Below, piece by piece: positions 12,512-23,209 of a stretch of DNA of 64,000 nt (positions within the stretch are counted from its first letter, which is position 1; every line of letters starts with the position of its first letter). Under the pieces are notes generated by a model that saw only the letters and a program-made list of their open reading frames with translations, did not search any database and was not told the DNA's origin. Origin of the DNA: Morchella semilibera (lineage: Eukaryota > Ascomycota > Pezizomycetes > Pezizales > Morchellaceae). The stretch covers positions 868,001-932,000 of the forward strand of contig WBVU01000015.1 in the NCBI GenBank assembly GCA_009192285.1, written 5' to 3'. The translations under genes and the position numbers were made by a program.

Positions 12512-13987
12512 AATAAGAACTTCTAGTAAAACATATAGTTAAAATTAGGTTACGAGGATGCTTTCTGAATTGGAGCCTGGGCCTAAAGCATTGTTTGGGC
12601 CGTGTGGGTTTTTATTTTCTTTATTCTGTTTTTTTTCCCTTCTTTTTTCTCATGGGCCGGGTTAAGGTTATTATTGTCAAATCACTCATTAGGCCGGTTA
12701 AGATTGGGTTGGGGCGGCGTTGGTTTCTTTGTTATAAGGTTTTACGATGTACGTTTTATATTAAGTACTTTTTTATTATCCCTCTATTCACCATCTACTC
12801 TTACAATCATCGTTTTCTCCTCTTCCTCTTCGCCTTCCATTTCAACTATTACACTTATTTATTATCTCAACCTACGACCAAAACCAGAGTCACACGTATA
12901 TGTAATTCGTTTAACCTTTCACTGTATCTACAATCGGTACATGTTCGTACATATGTGTACCACTTTATGTTAGCATACGAGTACTACAGCAACAGTAGGG
13001 AAAAATGGGGTGCATTCACTACCACATGCCTTTCTTGTACAGTGGCTTCCTACATTAACATAATCCTATGTAGCAGTTCAAGTCACGGTATATCACTCGT
13101 TACTACCGGAAGTCCTTTTAGCTCAATACTCCTGTTATCGTTACTGTTACTGTTAATTAAATCATTCATGCCCAGTATTCTCTAAGACACCGCTGAGATA
13201 TATAATCTTGGAAAAATCAAGTGAGTAGATACACGCGAAGGCCTAGCAAATTTTTAAATAAAGAGATCCTTCTACTAGGGGCCAGCGATATCCTAGATCT
13301 ATAGAGAAATCATCACCTACATATTCAAGCCCACGATAAAGGGCACTTAAAGTTTTGTAGTTTGTACACTCGTTAAAACTCGATTGTTTGACAGAACGAT
13401 TTATTCAACAAGTACGTTCATGCAACCTTCTTGTTATGGCACACTCTACCAGCCATGTAAACGAACCGTTTGATTCATTTCTCCACGTAACGATTTTCGG
13501 GGGTGAACTCTTTGATCCACTTCCCACCCAGGTGGGCTTTTGTAAAAGGCATCATGATTCATTTATACGAGGGCAAAATGATACCTTCCTGATATCATTT
13601 CCTAACCACTTTTGTGACTCCTTTTCTAATTATTCTTTTCCCGTCTAACGAGCCCCACTAGAGCCCACAGAAGTGGTGGTATTAATATATTGATTGATTA
13701 TGTAGGTGATAGGATATAGGCTGAGCAAGCACGATAACTTTAGTCCAGCTCGTCGACTGATCAATTCTTTTCCCCAATTTTTTAAAGCATAAGTTCTTAC
13801 AAGAAAAGTACTGTAAATGCTTAAGACAGAACTAAGAATTCCAAGGGTGACTTTTACCTCCGACCCCGGCCCAATCCATTAAGAGGACATATTTAGGGGC
13901 ATAAGCAAAAACGGTGCACTTTTTGATTTGTTTTCATAGCTGCAGCTGGCAGGGACAATACGGCCACATAGATGACCGCTCTAGCTC

Positions 13988-14014
13988 ACTAACCCTAACT
14001 AACCCTAACTAACC
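13988..14014. repeat. Interstitial telomere-like repeat (CTAACCCTAA units)
   Basis: Three near-perfect repeats of ACTAACCCTA occur in a row. Each carries the CCCTAA telomere complement with a four-base spacer. It is a short internal run far from any visible chromosome end. Confidence 0.8.
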
Positions 14015-14263
14015 CTCTGTACTACATGTACATGTAGTGCTGTACTCTTCTTACCGCATTAGTACTAGCGACCCGCAGCCTCTTCTGTCGATAGGTAGAT
14101 ATTCTTGTTGTACTCTGAGTTGTAGGTTTCAGACCTATACGGTAGTTATTAGAGCTGGATGACCCAGAGCTAGAAATTTGCCAGGCCGATTTTAGGATTA
14201 TTCGAACACTTGTATGTATAATTACAGTGTGTGAAATCACTATCATAGGACTACGGCTACGGT

Positions 14264-14529
14264 GCGGTAAATGTGTCAAAAGTACATGTACCGTAGTAAT
14301 TTTACCAACGATGGTAAATTACATATTTTACCACCGGTGGTGAAAATATTATGGATAAAGCACAGACCCTTTGGCCAAAAGGGGCTATATAAGCATTTTA
14401 CCACCATCGGCGGGAAACCTTCTAAGTATTGGCACTAATGATTAATGTAGTATTGCGCAGCATAGGGACTAAAATTCAGTGCTTATACCACCGGTGGTAA
14501 AATTACATTACTTTTGGCACATTTACCGC
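14264..14529. mobile_element. 266-bp inverted-repeat element carrying four ACCACCGGTGGT-like palindromes
   Basis: The left end reads GCGGTAAATGTGTCAAAAGT; the right end, on the other strand, reads GCGGTAAATGTGCCAAAAGT. Both continue to TAATTTTACCA. Inside are four versions of a palindrome resembling TTTTACCACCGGTGGTAAAA, near 14298, 14327, 14396 and 14487. A 12-bp direct repeat ATAGGACTACGG lies just outside each side (14245-14256 and 14539-14550). There is no open frame of note. It is consistent with a non-autonomous DNA transposon; family unknown. Confidence 0.7.
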
Positions 14530-16112
14530 TCTATATATATAGGACTACGGGATTCAGTGACGGATACCAAATTAAACCGGTATTGGAGGAAGAGTACTGT
14601 ACGTACCAATACTGTGTTCCTATCGCGTATTGACGGGAATACAATAGCGATCCCACCCCCCTTTTTGCAACAGCAGTAGGTGTCTACAGAATTACCCCTC
14701 CACCCGTAGTACTGTATCTATGGTTAAAAAAAAGATATTTTCATAGAAAAAAAAAAAAAAAAAGCTTAGAGAATTGTTCCCCTTCTATGAGTGTGTGTTT
14801 TACAAGGCTTCATCTGAATCGATTAGGAATTGATTGTAAAGCTAAAAGTTGAAAATGGCCGTTTTTGATCAAGAATTATATTACATTCAATGTCAATGCT
14901 CCCACTCGGCGTATGGTGCGGGCCGAGCCAACCCAGATATCATATCAGCGGATTATCATCTCCTTACTAAGCGTACACAAATAATATTCATCTACTGGCC
15001 AATTACAGATAAAGTTTAACATTGGATACCATAAACTTATATATAAGTAGGTCATTGTGGTCACTCCTCCATTGTAATCATTATGCTCAACCTCTAGGAG
15101 CGTTAATACTACTACCTCTTTAGTTGCTCGCTTTTCTTTTCTATATACTTAGTATCGTTACCGTAGACTCGAATACAGTATCCGGTTTGTTACCCATAGG
15201 CCACGTTAACTCCGTGGACCGCACACGTCCCACTTCAACAACCCTTCAAACATGACACTGCATAACAAAGCATACTATCCAATAGTAACGGTGAGCGCGA
15301 GACCTAGACGGGGACTGGCCCAAGTCGGATCCCACCCCACCCTATTTATCATACCACAGCCCGGGAGGATTACGAGTGATACCTTGTGATTGGTTATGGG
15401 TGAAGAGGGCTTTTTTGAACACAGGAACTTCTAGAGTAGAAGGTTGGTATGAGAGACGCCTCCTTCTATGTGAACTCGACGAGATCGGGAGAGTGGCTAA
15501 TATATATGGATTCCTAGTGTTCGTGATGGATTAGGGGGTGGGTTATTGAGCTTAAACTATATGTAGCTGCCTAGGTTGATGGATGATGCGCCTGGATGAC
15601 GGTGGTACTGCTTCTCTGGGGAAGGGAAGTATAATTTGGGCAGAAATCTGACTAGTTAATCACTGTCTGGTGCTTAAAGGACAGAACTAGATTAAGAGTA
15701 AGGGCGGATTTAAGTAAAGGACATTCAGGAGACCCCGAAACTGGAGTCTGGCCTCGAACCCAAGAGATGAGCTATGAATTCTCGCCAAAACAACAACTAC
15801 TAGATCTTAGACAGGAGAAAGAAGTATAGTAGGCCCCAGAACCCCACCATTCCGCGCCGCTAGAGAGGGGCTGTGCATACATATGTGAGTTCGTGTACTG
15901 TATCATGTCCTTGAAAGTGAGGAGACATAATTATAAGGAAAAGTGAAAGGAATTTAAGAGAGGGGGGGGGGGGGTATTAGCCGCGTGCTACTCTGAGCTA
16001 TGCACTATTATATTAGTTGCAATAGAAAAAAAAATAACAGATAGAGATGTATGATAAATATTTTGTTTTTCGTGAACATAACACCACAACACTATAACCA
16101 CGCCCAGGACCC

Positions 16113-17398
16113 TTATCTATACCAATAATCCCCAATCTCCGGTAAGTGAGTCCATCCTGCGGGGGTGACCTTTTCCTTTTTGACGAAGGCCTCAACATGA
16201 CTGATTGATATGATTATCTGGCCGTCCGAAGGCCTCCTCACCACGGCCTCCATTTGGCCAAGGGTCTCAAGGATGTCCTCGGGGGTGATCATTGTTATTT
16301 TGGAGATGTCCGCTATGGAGATCTCTTTTTGGACTGCCGCAGTCCTCTTAGGGTCGGGGTTAAGAAGCACTCCCGCGATCACTCGGCGCCAGTATCTTTG
16401 GTACGTCAACTTCCCAAGGTGCGACATTGCTGCAAAAGGAGTGCTGTTAGTATCTAGAAGAGAGTATGGCATCTTGGGAGGGAGTCTACGGGAGTACTGC
16501 TATTCTATAAGATAACAACAAAGAGATGGGTGCTACTCACGCTTCTCCGGCGACCCCGGCTTCCCCTCCTGCTTCGAAAGACGATACGAGTACTCAATCA
16601 TTTTTGTCCCCAGACCAGACCTTAGGAAAGGCTCGAATACGAGAATGCAGGCAAGGTTGAAGTCATCCCAAGACATCTTCTCTTTAGAGAAGAACCCCAC
16701 CACACGCTGAAGAGGGTCCTTCACTGGTACCCCAGGTACGGCATATATTCCTTCGTCTATGCTCTTGACGACCGTGTAAAAGATGAACCCCTTGAGGTCG
16801 AAATATATGGATTTATCGTGCATGAAGAGCTTGGCGAACAGACACATGTTTGAGCAAAAAAGCTATCCGTACGCGCTTGTTAGCGGGGAAGGGAGCGCCC
16901 CGTTACTTTGGCTAAACTAGATGGAGCTCCTTACACCGTCTGTTTCGGCATCAACTCTGTATATTGAATGCTCTCTATCTATTTTCTCCTCGAAAGTGCC
17001 CGGAAGCGCCGCTAGTCCATGCCCAATTTCACAGAATTTCTACCAGAACCTATCAGCCATTGGTCCAAAAACAAAAAATGATAGAATAATAAAAACATAA
17101 TAATGTAATAATAAAAAAATCGAAAAAACAAGAAACAACTAACCCTGTGTCCCAGATATTTTGATATGTCCGTTGTGTACTTGAAACAAAACTCGCATAC
17201 ATATAGCATCTCTGGCTTCTCGCCCACTAGATCCACCGGGTACGGCGATTTGTACAGCGGCACCATCACTTGCTCCCCCAGCACTACCTTCGCAATGTTT
17301 GGCCTATCATCGTCCTTCGCTTTTTGCTTCTTACTTGTGTTCTTTGCTGGCTTCGCCGATGTCGGACCAGATGTTTGCTGCTTACGCGACGGGGGCAT
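16113..17398 (-). CDS. SAS2: MYST-family histone acetyltransferase, Sas2-like
   Basis: Predicted nuclear lysine acetyltransferase; yeast Sas2 acetylates histone H4 K16 in the SAS complex. Minus-strand exons: 17398-17144, 17039-16935, 16862-16541, 16429-16113, giving 332 residues, close to yeast Sas2 (338). A basic N-terminus without a chromodomain is followed by the MYST C2HC zinc finger (YVCEFCFKY...GHR-KFC; the intron splits the His and last Cys). The HAT core has LFCSNMCLFAKLF, GFFSKEK, the catalytic Cys192 in NLACILVF, the acetyl-CoA loop LRSGLGTKM and the general-base Glu226 in GSPEKP. The C-terminus ends GWTHLPEIGDYWYR. It is assigned to Sas2 rather than Esa1 or Sas3 by length, the absent chromodomain and the FCFKYTTD-type finger. 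The second intron ends at TAG directly before CTT, the only frame-keeping choice. Confidence 0.88.
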
Positions 17399-17904
17399 AT
17401 TTCTGTACTTTAACGAGTGTATGGAGGGTGTAAAGCATGGGAAGGATATTTCCCAATTATTCCCTCCAGGTATAATGTATGTACCGTGACGAAGTAGGAG
17501 ATTAACTGTGACTGGTGCGTCGCGTCATAGCTAGTATTTCGAGGTGACGTTGAGATAGGCTGGCGGAAAATAGTTGATCCGTGAGGCTTACCACTCCCGA
17601 AAAGCTTGGATGTGTCAACTTCAGGTAAGGCGTGGTAGACTGAATATAAGTAACTTCTATGGGTTTGTAATTATGAGTTAGGCTCGATCTATGATGGGCA
17701 GCTTGCTGCTTATAGATTATAAGCACGGCATTGGACCATCATACATGCAAATACATTGTGCTGTAACTTGAATCGCTCAAAAGCAGGCCCTTAAATTTTA
17801 TAACACGCACAAAAGCTAAGGATGTAATATAATTCAGTCCTATATAGTCAATTCCCCCAATATCATCTAATCACTAATCTGCCAAGTACTAGTACACTTT
17901 CTCC

Positions 17905-19906
17905 TCATTTACCTAAGTTCCAGCTCGCTGCCGCCAGAACCCCTGAAGTGACCCACGCCGGCCACCAAACACACCACACGACAACCTGCGTCCACATACC
18001 CCACACTTGCCATCCAAACGCGGCCTCTTTCAATATACCACCGAGTGGTTCGCCCCAATAATACGCCACGCCTACCAACGCCGCTGTGGGCGTCAGCCCT
18101 TGTAGCAATAACATGCTCAGTATTCCTGCCGTCCATTTCCTTTCAGGGAATGGGCGAATGAATGTGAATGGTACTGCGAACAAGCCAATGAGGAAAGACA
18201 GCGAGAAGTTTAGGGTTGCAAGGGCAGAGAGGAACATGCCAAGGGTGAGGAGGGAGAAGCATTTGATAAGTTTGAAGTGCACAGGGGTTACAGTGAAGGT
18301 TAAAGTGAGAAGAGCGGAAAGTATAGGAGGGAGGAGGACATTAAAGGCCCCGAAGACATAAAAGACGGAAGTGAGATACTGGGTTATATTAGCTCGGTGT
18401 TTGCGAATTCTAAAAGTGTGGGGCCAACCTTTTCGTCTAGTTGATTGAATATATATAAGGGAAGAAAGCCCAAAGAGTGAATCATTATCACGAAGGCTAA
18501 TGGCAAGAGCATCGGCCTCTCCTCGCTGGTTTGTATGAATGAGGTCACAGCTTCAGCCGATGCTTGGGGGGCTTCTTTTCCAATTTTCTCCTCCTTGATC
18601 ACCAAAGGCACAGCCTTGCTCTTCCCACTTTCAACCCAAAGTCCGATTGCCGCGAATGTAAAATTGACAGCAACTAACATAGCGCTAGGCAAGTATGTCC
18701 CAATACTTACAAACACACGATTTGCCATTAATAAGTAAAAGAAGAAACTCTGATGAAAGTGTTCGAGAAGATTATTTAAACTCCTGAAGAGACTCTCAAC
18801 AGTTCTCCCTAGTGTAACTTCATCATGGCGGCCTTCGCCGTATGCTTGAAGTGTTATAGCATCAATGTGGTATGGAATAAAGGAACTGTGGGGACCAGAT
18901 GCATGCCCGAGCCCTTGATTTACCATCCCGCGTAGCATGGTACGTAGGCGGTCTTGATACTTCTCGTTATGGTGCCACATCTCTTGTAGGGTCGTGCGGA
19001 CTCCCATCTGGCCGGATGCGATTCTAACCGCAGTATTTATGAGGTCCAAATTTGGAAGTTGACCATTTATGCCATCGTATACTATGTGGAGTGATTCAAA
19101 AGAGCGTACTGAGGGATAATCTACTACTACGACACCTTGAATTGCGCCCGATTTAAGCGGTAATGGTGCGACAGATGGGGGATTATGAAGATCATGATAG
19201 GCGTCAACCCAGGCTTGGGGGCCCGCCCGGGAGTCCGAAGTTATCAGGAATATGATATCCTTCGACCAAAGAGACCATCCTATAACCATATCAGCATGAT
19301 TCATCTCATAAGGCCAGCGGAACCTATACTCTTGAGATACCGGGCCAAGGTAAGTACCAATGCAACGCCGCTTTCGTTCAACTGTCCGTCCATGTTCAAC
19401 CACCCGGCGCATAGGACCAGCGCCTCAGTAGCGTCGCCCCTGGGTGCCTGGAGAACCGCGTACACGTTCTCCCCATGGATCTCTTCTCCGGCAGTAGTAT
19501 AACTATACTTCTGCCTCCCAACTTTCAAGCCCGACGCGCCAAAAATCTTCCCGATCACCCGAGCCATCTCTCCGCCCGCCGAGGAGTTCGCACCCAGCGC
19601 TCCAACCTCATTCCGGTACGCTCTGAACACGTTTTGTTCACTCCCGCCGAAGTATGTGTGCACCTGTCCAGGTAATAGTGCATTCTCGGAGATGTATGTT
19701 TTGCGCGAGTAGTCCTCGAGTGGGAGTAAGAGGAGCCAGGCAACGCCGACCAGGATGCAGAACGACGAGAGAACGGGAAGCAGCTTTAAGATTCTAGTGC
19801 TCCTGAGAGAACCTACGCTTGAGCTTGTGTTACCCCGCCGGTGTTCTAGGTAATTATCTGGAGAGGAGGTGAGGTTGGTGGTCTTACTGCTGAGTGAGGC
19901 AGCCAT
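17905..19906 (-). CDS. GAA1: GPI transamidase component GAA1
   Basis: ER membrane subunit of the GPI transamidase, which attaches preformed GPI anchors to proteins with C-terminal signals. Minus-strand exons: 19906-19330, 19279-18429, 18378-17905, giving 633 residues. A cytosolic N-terminus leads into a membrane span at about residues 38-60, then the lumenal domain (GALGANSSAGGEMARVI, LARYLKRWSLWSKDIIFLI, AWVDAYHDLHNPPSVAP). Several membrane spans fill the C-terminal half. Intron 1 removal recreates the conserved LKRWSLWSKD. Intron 2 (18428-18379) has a weak donor GTTGGC but a good CTAAT branch point, and splicing restores frame into YLTSVFYVFGAF. Its 3' end lies about 500 bp from the start of the Sas2-like gene, same strand. 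It would process the FAS1 protein at 6.5-8.0 kb. Confidence 0.93.
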
Positions 19907-20915
19907 TAATAGCTCTCTTAGTTCTGTGGATTCAGCTTTTAAAATTGCGGCTTATGAGGTTTCTATACTTGAGTTAGAAATTCATCAACGGGCCATGAGG
20001 TAATTGGCATGTCCTTCGGATATACGCAGATTTGAGGTTGGAGGCGGGATTAAGGTCACTGAGCACTAAGTCATGTGTTTCAGGGGTTGTCGGTTCAACG
20101 TGGTCCTTCAACGATAATCCCTGAAACTTCACCAGAGATCACTCGTCTATAACAATGAGTGCAGACATTTGATTTTGTTCACTATAAAAAATAGTACGAC
20201 ATAGACTTTGCATACTTCTATAAAATACATCTATAAAAACACCACGGAACCACCTTGGGGACTTCGGGTTCTGTGTATCACGGTTGTAAGCCGCCTATAT
20301 ATATATATACATACAAATAGTAGTCGGCTTTTATTGTTAGTATAACCCCCAATCATGCCCTAACAAGCCCGAACTTACGCTCGTCCAATTGCCAGTGGGG
20401 TGGCTGGGTGCCGTTCACCGTCCATAGTCACTCCGGATCCACTAGACGGTTTTCAAATCATAGACTTTGGTACTGTGATGTTTGAAACTATAAGCGCAAG
20501 TGCTTAAGCGTTGCACCTTAATAACTGGGGGAAAAAAAAACATTAACGCCATGATAGCTAGGGTTCCTGCAGATATTTGTTAGTTTAAAAACGCGCAAAA
20601 GTGCCCATCTTTTGGCCACGTTGAAAGAAATGATTATAGTTTATTCTGGGTGAAGGGCCCAATTAACACCCTTCTTGTGTATTCGAGATAGTTTATGTAG
20701 AGGTTAAAGTAACAGGATACTTATTTAAGAAGTGAAGAAAGTGATAGCACCGGAAGAACTCCCTATAGAAACTAACCAACAAAGATATCAGTAGAACAGA
20801 TTGTAGTAGAACAGATTGTAGTAGGAAAACAAGGACTTAGTTGAGAGCAATCCCCGAAAATGTGCACGACTGATTCAAGGAAAGTTTAGCCGAAAAATAA
20901 AAGAAAAAGAATAGT
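19907..20915. other. Intergenic region GAA1 / UCH37
   Basis: One kilobase upstream of GAA1 and downstream of the deubiquitinase gene. It carries a short tandem repeat at 20792-20826 and an A-rich segment at 20.70-20.92 kb. No RNA gene or element ends seen. Confidence 0.5.
20792..20826. repeat. 15-bp tandem repeat
   Basis: The unit AGTAGAACAGATTGT occurs twice in tandem, followed by a partial third unit (AGTAGG). No function is apparent. Confidence 0.75.
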
Positions 20916-22414
20916 TTACTTTTTGTTCTTTGGTCGACCACGAACAAATCGATTCGAAACACCCCTTTTCTTCCTTCTCATGGCTTTTTCTGCCCAGTCT
21001 GGTTCGAGAATGTTTCTTGCTTGTCTATCCCTTGCCAAAATCCTTGACATTTCACGTATGAATGGCTCGTAATCGTGTCGTGTTCGTTCTGTTGTGACGG
21101 AGTTTTCAAACGCTTCCTTTTCACTTTCGGAGATCTTATGTTTAATATCCTTCTGTTCGATGCAGAATTTGTTGTGGTACTCGATGAGAGTCTCACTACT
21201 GGTGAGGGATCTGATTTTGATGATTTCAGCAGATTCTTCGGCAAGCCCAGTCAGGGCTTCGGTGTAGATACCCTCGTGCGAATCTTTCGTAACGAAGCTG
21301 TGCCATTCAGGGTTAACCTGCTGGAGCCGTGCTTCGATAGCACCCAAAATCTTCGCGTTAGAGATCAGTTCTTTACGGTAGATGGGGAGGCGCTCAGGAA
21401 CGAGCGCCAGGCAGGCGAAGCGCTCAAGTGTCTTAGGATAAAGCGCGATACGCTCACGAAGCCCGGGGCCTATGGCCTTAAGCCAATCCTTGTGTTCGCA
21501 AGTTTCTAGATAATGTTATTTAAATCAGATGGGAGAAATCACCGAAATAGTAATGGTGGCTTACGGAATTTTACAGGCTGTCTCTTCAAGCCATCGAGCT
21601 CCCAAATCGCGCCGTCGACGTGGACGTAAGCGATGTAGTGGTAGGCCATGTCATTCTCGTCGATCTCCTCATCTTCGTCCTCGCCTGTCTTCTTGCCTTT
21701 CCTCTTCTTTTCGGACTTGGTCCTAAACCCCCGCTTCGAGGATTTGTAGGCGTCGGCCTGGTTCAAATCTAGGTCATCCATCTCCGTTCTGCGCCCGAAA
21801 GAATTGTGTGCACTCTTCAAGAACTCGAAACTGGCTACAGCAAGACCTTTGTGTGGTGGGGTTAGAGCTTTACTGTACTCCTTGAAATTGGCGAGTTCCG
21901 TGGACAGTTCGACATCGGGAGAGTTCATGATAATATTCATAATTGCATAGGTCCCACAAGCATTGTCCTCGACCTGGTTCGCAAACCAAAGTCCTTCGGG
22001 GCAGACAACTTCCTGCTCTGACGGATCGTACTTTGTGTTGAAAACCATACAGAACACAATACCATGGGCAGGCCTTACCGTAAAATTAGTTCAACTTTTA
22101 TTTACGAGTTTTGATGGAGTATTCTAAACTTACGTTACTACTGAAAACCCTTCTTCATCGATAGTGTAGACTTCTACAACTTCGGTGTTTCTCGCGCCGA
22201 CATCTCGTAATAGCTGGGTCCAAATAACCTATTTTAGGGCCACAGATTTAGTAATTAGAGTTGTAGATATTTCTATAGACAGAAGCAATAATCGAACCGG
22301 TTCAGACTCAACGGTACACCAGTTAGGCCATGTCCGCTTGAAATTGTGTAATTCTTTAACCGCTGGGGCGAAAGGTGATTGAGTGCGCTGCCTTTTCGCG
22401 GAGGTTTCAGACAT
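20916..22414 (-). CDS. Ubiquitin C-terminal hydrolase, UCH37/UCHL5 type (peptidase C12)
   Basis: Cysteine deubiquitinase; family members act at the 26S proteasome, trimming ubiquitin chains. Minus-strand exons: 22414-22298, 22228-22134, 22073-21565, 21505-20916, giving 436 residues. The UCH domain starts with WCTVESEP; the oxyanion Gln104 and catalytic Cys110 lie in ANQVEDNACGTYA, His216 in AYHYIAYV and Asp231 in WELDGLK. Between Cys and His is a lysine- and acid-rich insert at about residues 181-212 (SEKKRKGKKTGEDEDEE), in the position of the active-site crossover loop. The C-terminal coiled region ends in the UCH37-like basic tail (RRKKRGVSNRFVRGRPKNKK). The protein is about 100 residues longer than human UCHL5 (329). 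The first exon join (SEP to VIWTQLL) is the least certain. Confidence 0.9.
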
Positions 22415-23209
22415 ATCAGACCCTTGGATATCCTCAATTTAAATGCCAAGATGCAAAGCTGGAGTTATCGCGCCTCAAAGGATGTGACGCGAAAATGATG
22501 AAGCTGGGGGACGCGTCTCTGGATGCACTTCCAACAGACTTACCTTAGGTTCCGTGCCAAGTGCTCGGAGACTGTGGCAGACTGTGGCGGTGAAAGATTA
22601 GTGGGATGACACCTTTCGAGTCCTACCTCAAACTTGAAATACAAATACATGTATGTACTTACCTAATACCTACATACATGTTACTGTTACTGTGGCATGT
22701 ATTCTCTTTGGGCTAACATAACAAATGTGTGGCTTGACACATGGAGAACTAACATAGGTCGCATATCATCCTGGTCAGTACCTACATACATTAGTAAGTA
22801 CTCTACATGTTTTACGTCTGCAGGTAATGTGGCCACCGTGTAATTAACTTTAGTCGCTAGGCGTAAAGAGAAAACTCCCGGTTTCTATGGAGCCCTAATA
22901 CCGGTGAAAACTTCTAAGATCTTGAGTTAAGGAAGTTTATAGGCTCCCATGTAGTCTGTAATCTTGTGCAACCATGTAGCACTGTTAAACAAAGAATAAA
23001 TATATTTTATTACCCTACCTTTAGCAGACACGCTCGTTACCCGGCTAATCCCACGCGTGTGTTTTTTCCAAAGGAAAATAAAACCCCTAGGAAGTGCACC
23101 TGTGAAGACAACAACAACAACTGTTGCTTCAGGTTTCAGTGGTTCATTCAACCACATATCTCAAATATCTATTCCGGTATCTAACCCTCAGATGGTTTGA
23201 TTGCTCATT
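22415..23209. promoter_or_regulatory. Divergent promoter region UCH37 / POM152
   Basis: 795 bp between two divergently read starts, so it must hold both promoters. ACATGTA-type palindromes with CATACATG repeats occur around 22648-22683. No further element is recognised. Confidence 0.5.

Larger units (their letters stand above)
12517..16112. other. Gene-free region with telomere-like repeats and an inverted-repeat element
   Basis: 3.6 kb of intergenic DNA between the 3' ends of the membrane-protein gene and the Sas2-like gene. It contains T-rich sequence (12.6-13.2 kb), the telomere-like run at 13988, the inverted-repeat element at 14264-14529 and homopolymer runs (A near 14750, G near 15963). 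Open frames here are low-complexity and not gene-like. Confidence 0.5.

Noticed and set aside
12595-13185. 196-codon open frame rich in Phe, Tyr, Leu
   Set aside because: It is a translation of T-rich DNA with overlapping frames open in the same strand, no start context and no domain.
13388-13648. 86-codon frame with repeated DSF-like words
   Set aside because: The repeats come from recurring GATTCATTT-type DNA words; no evidence of a protein.
15720-15785. Minus-strand GGTTCGAGGCC box suggesting a tRNA
   Set aside because: T-arm stem does not pair and no D-arm or anticodon arm at proper spacing; chance or decayed sequence.
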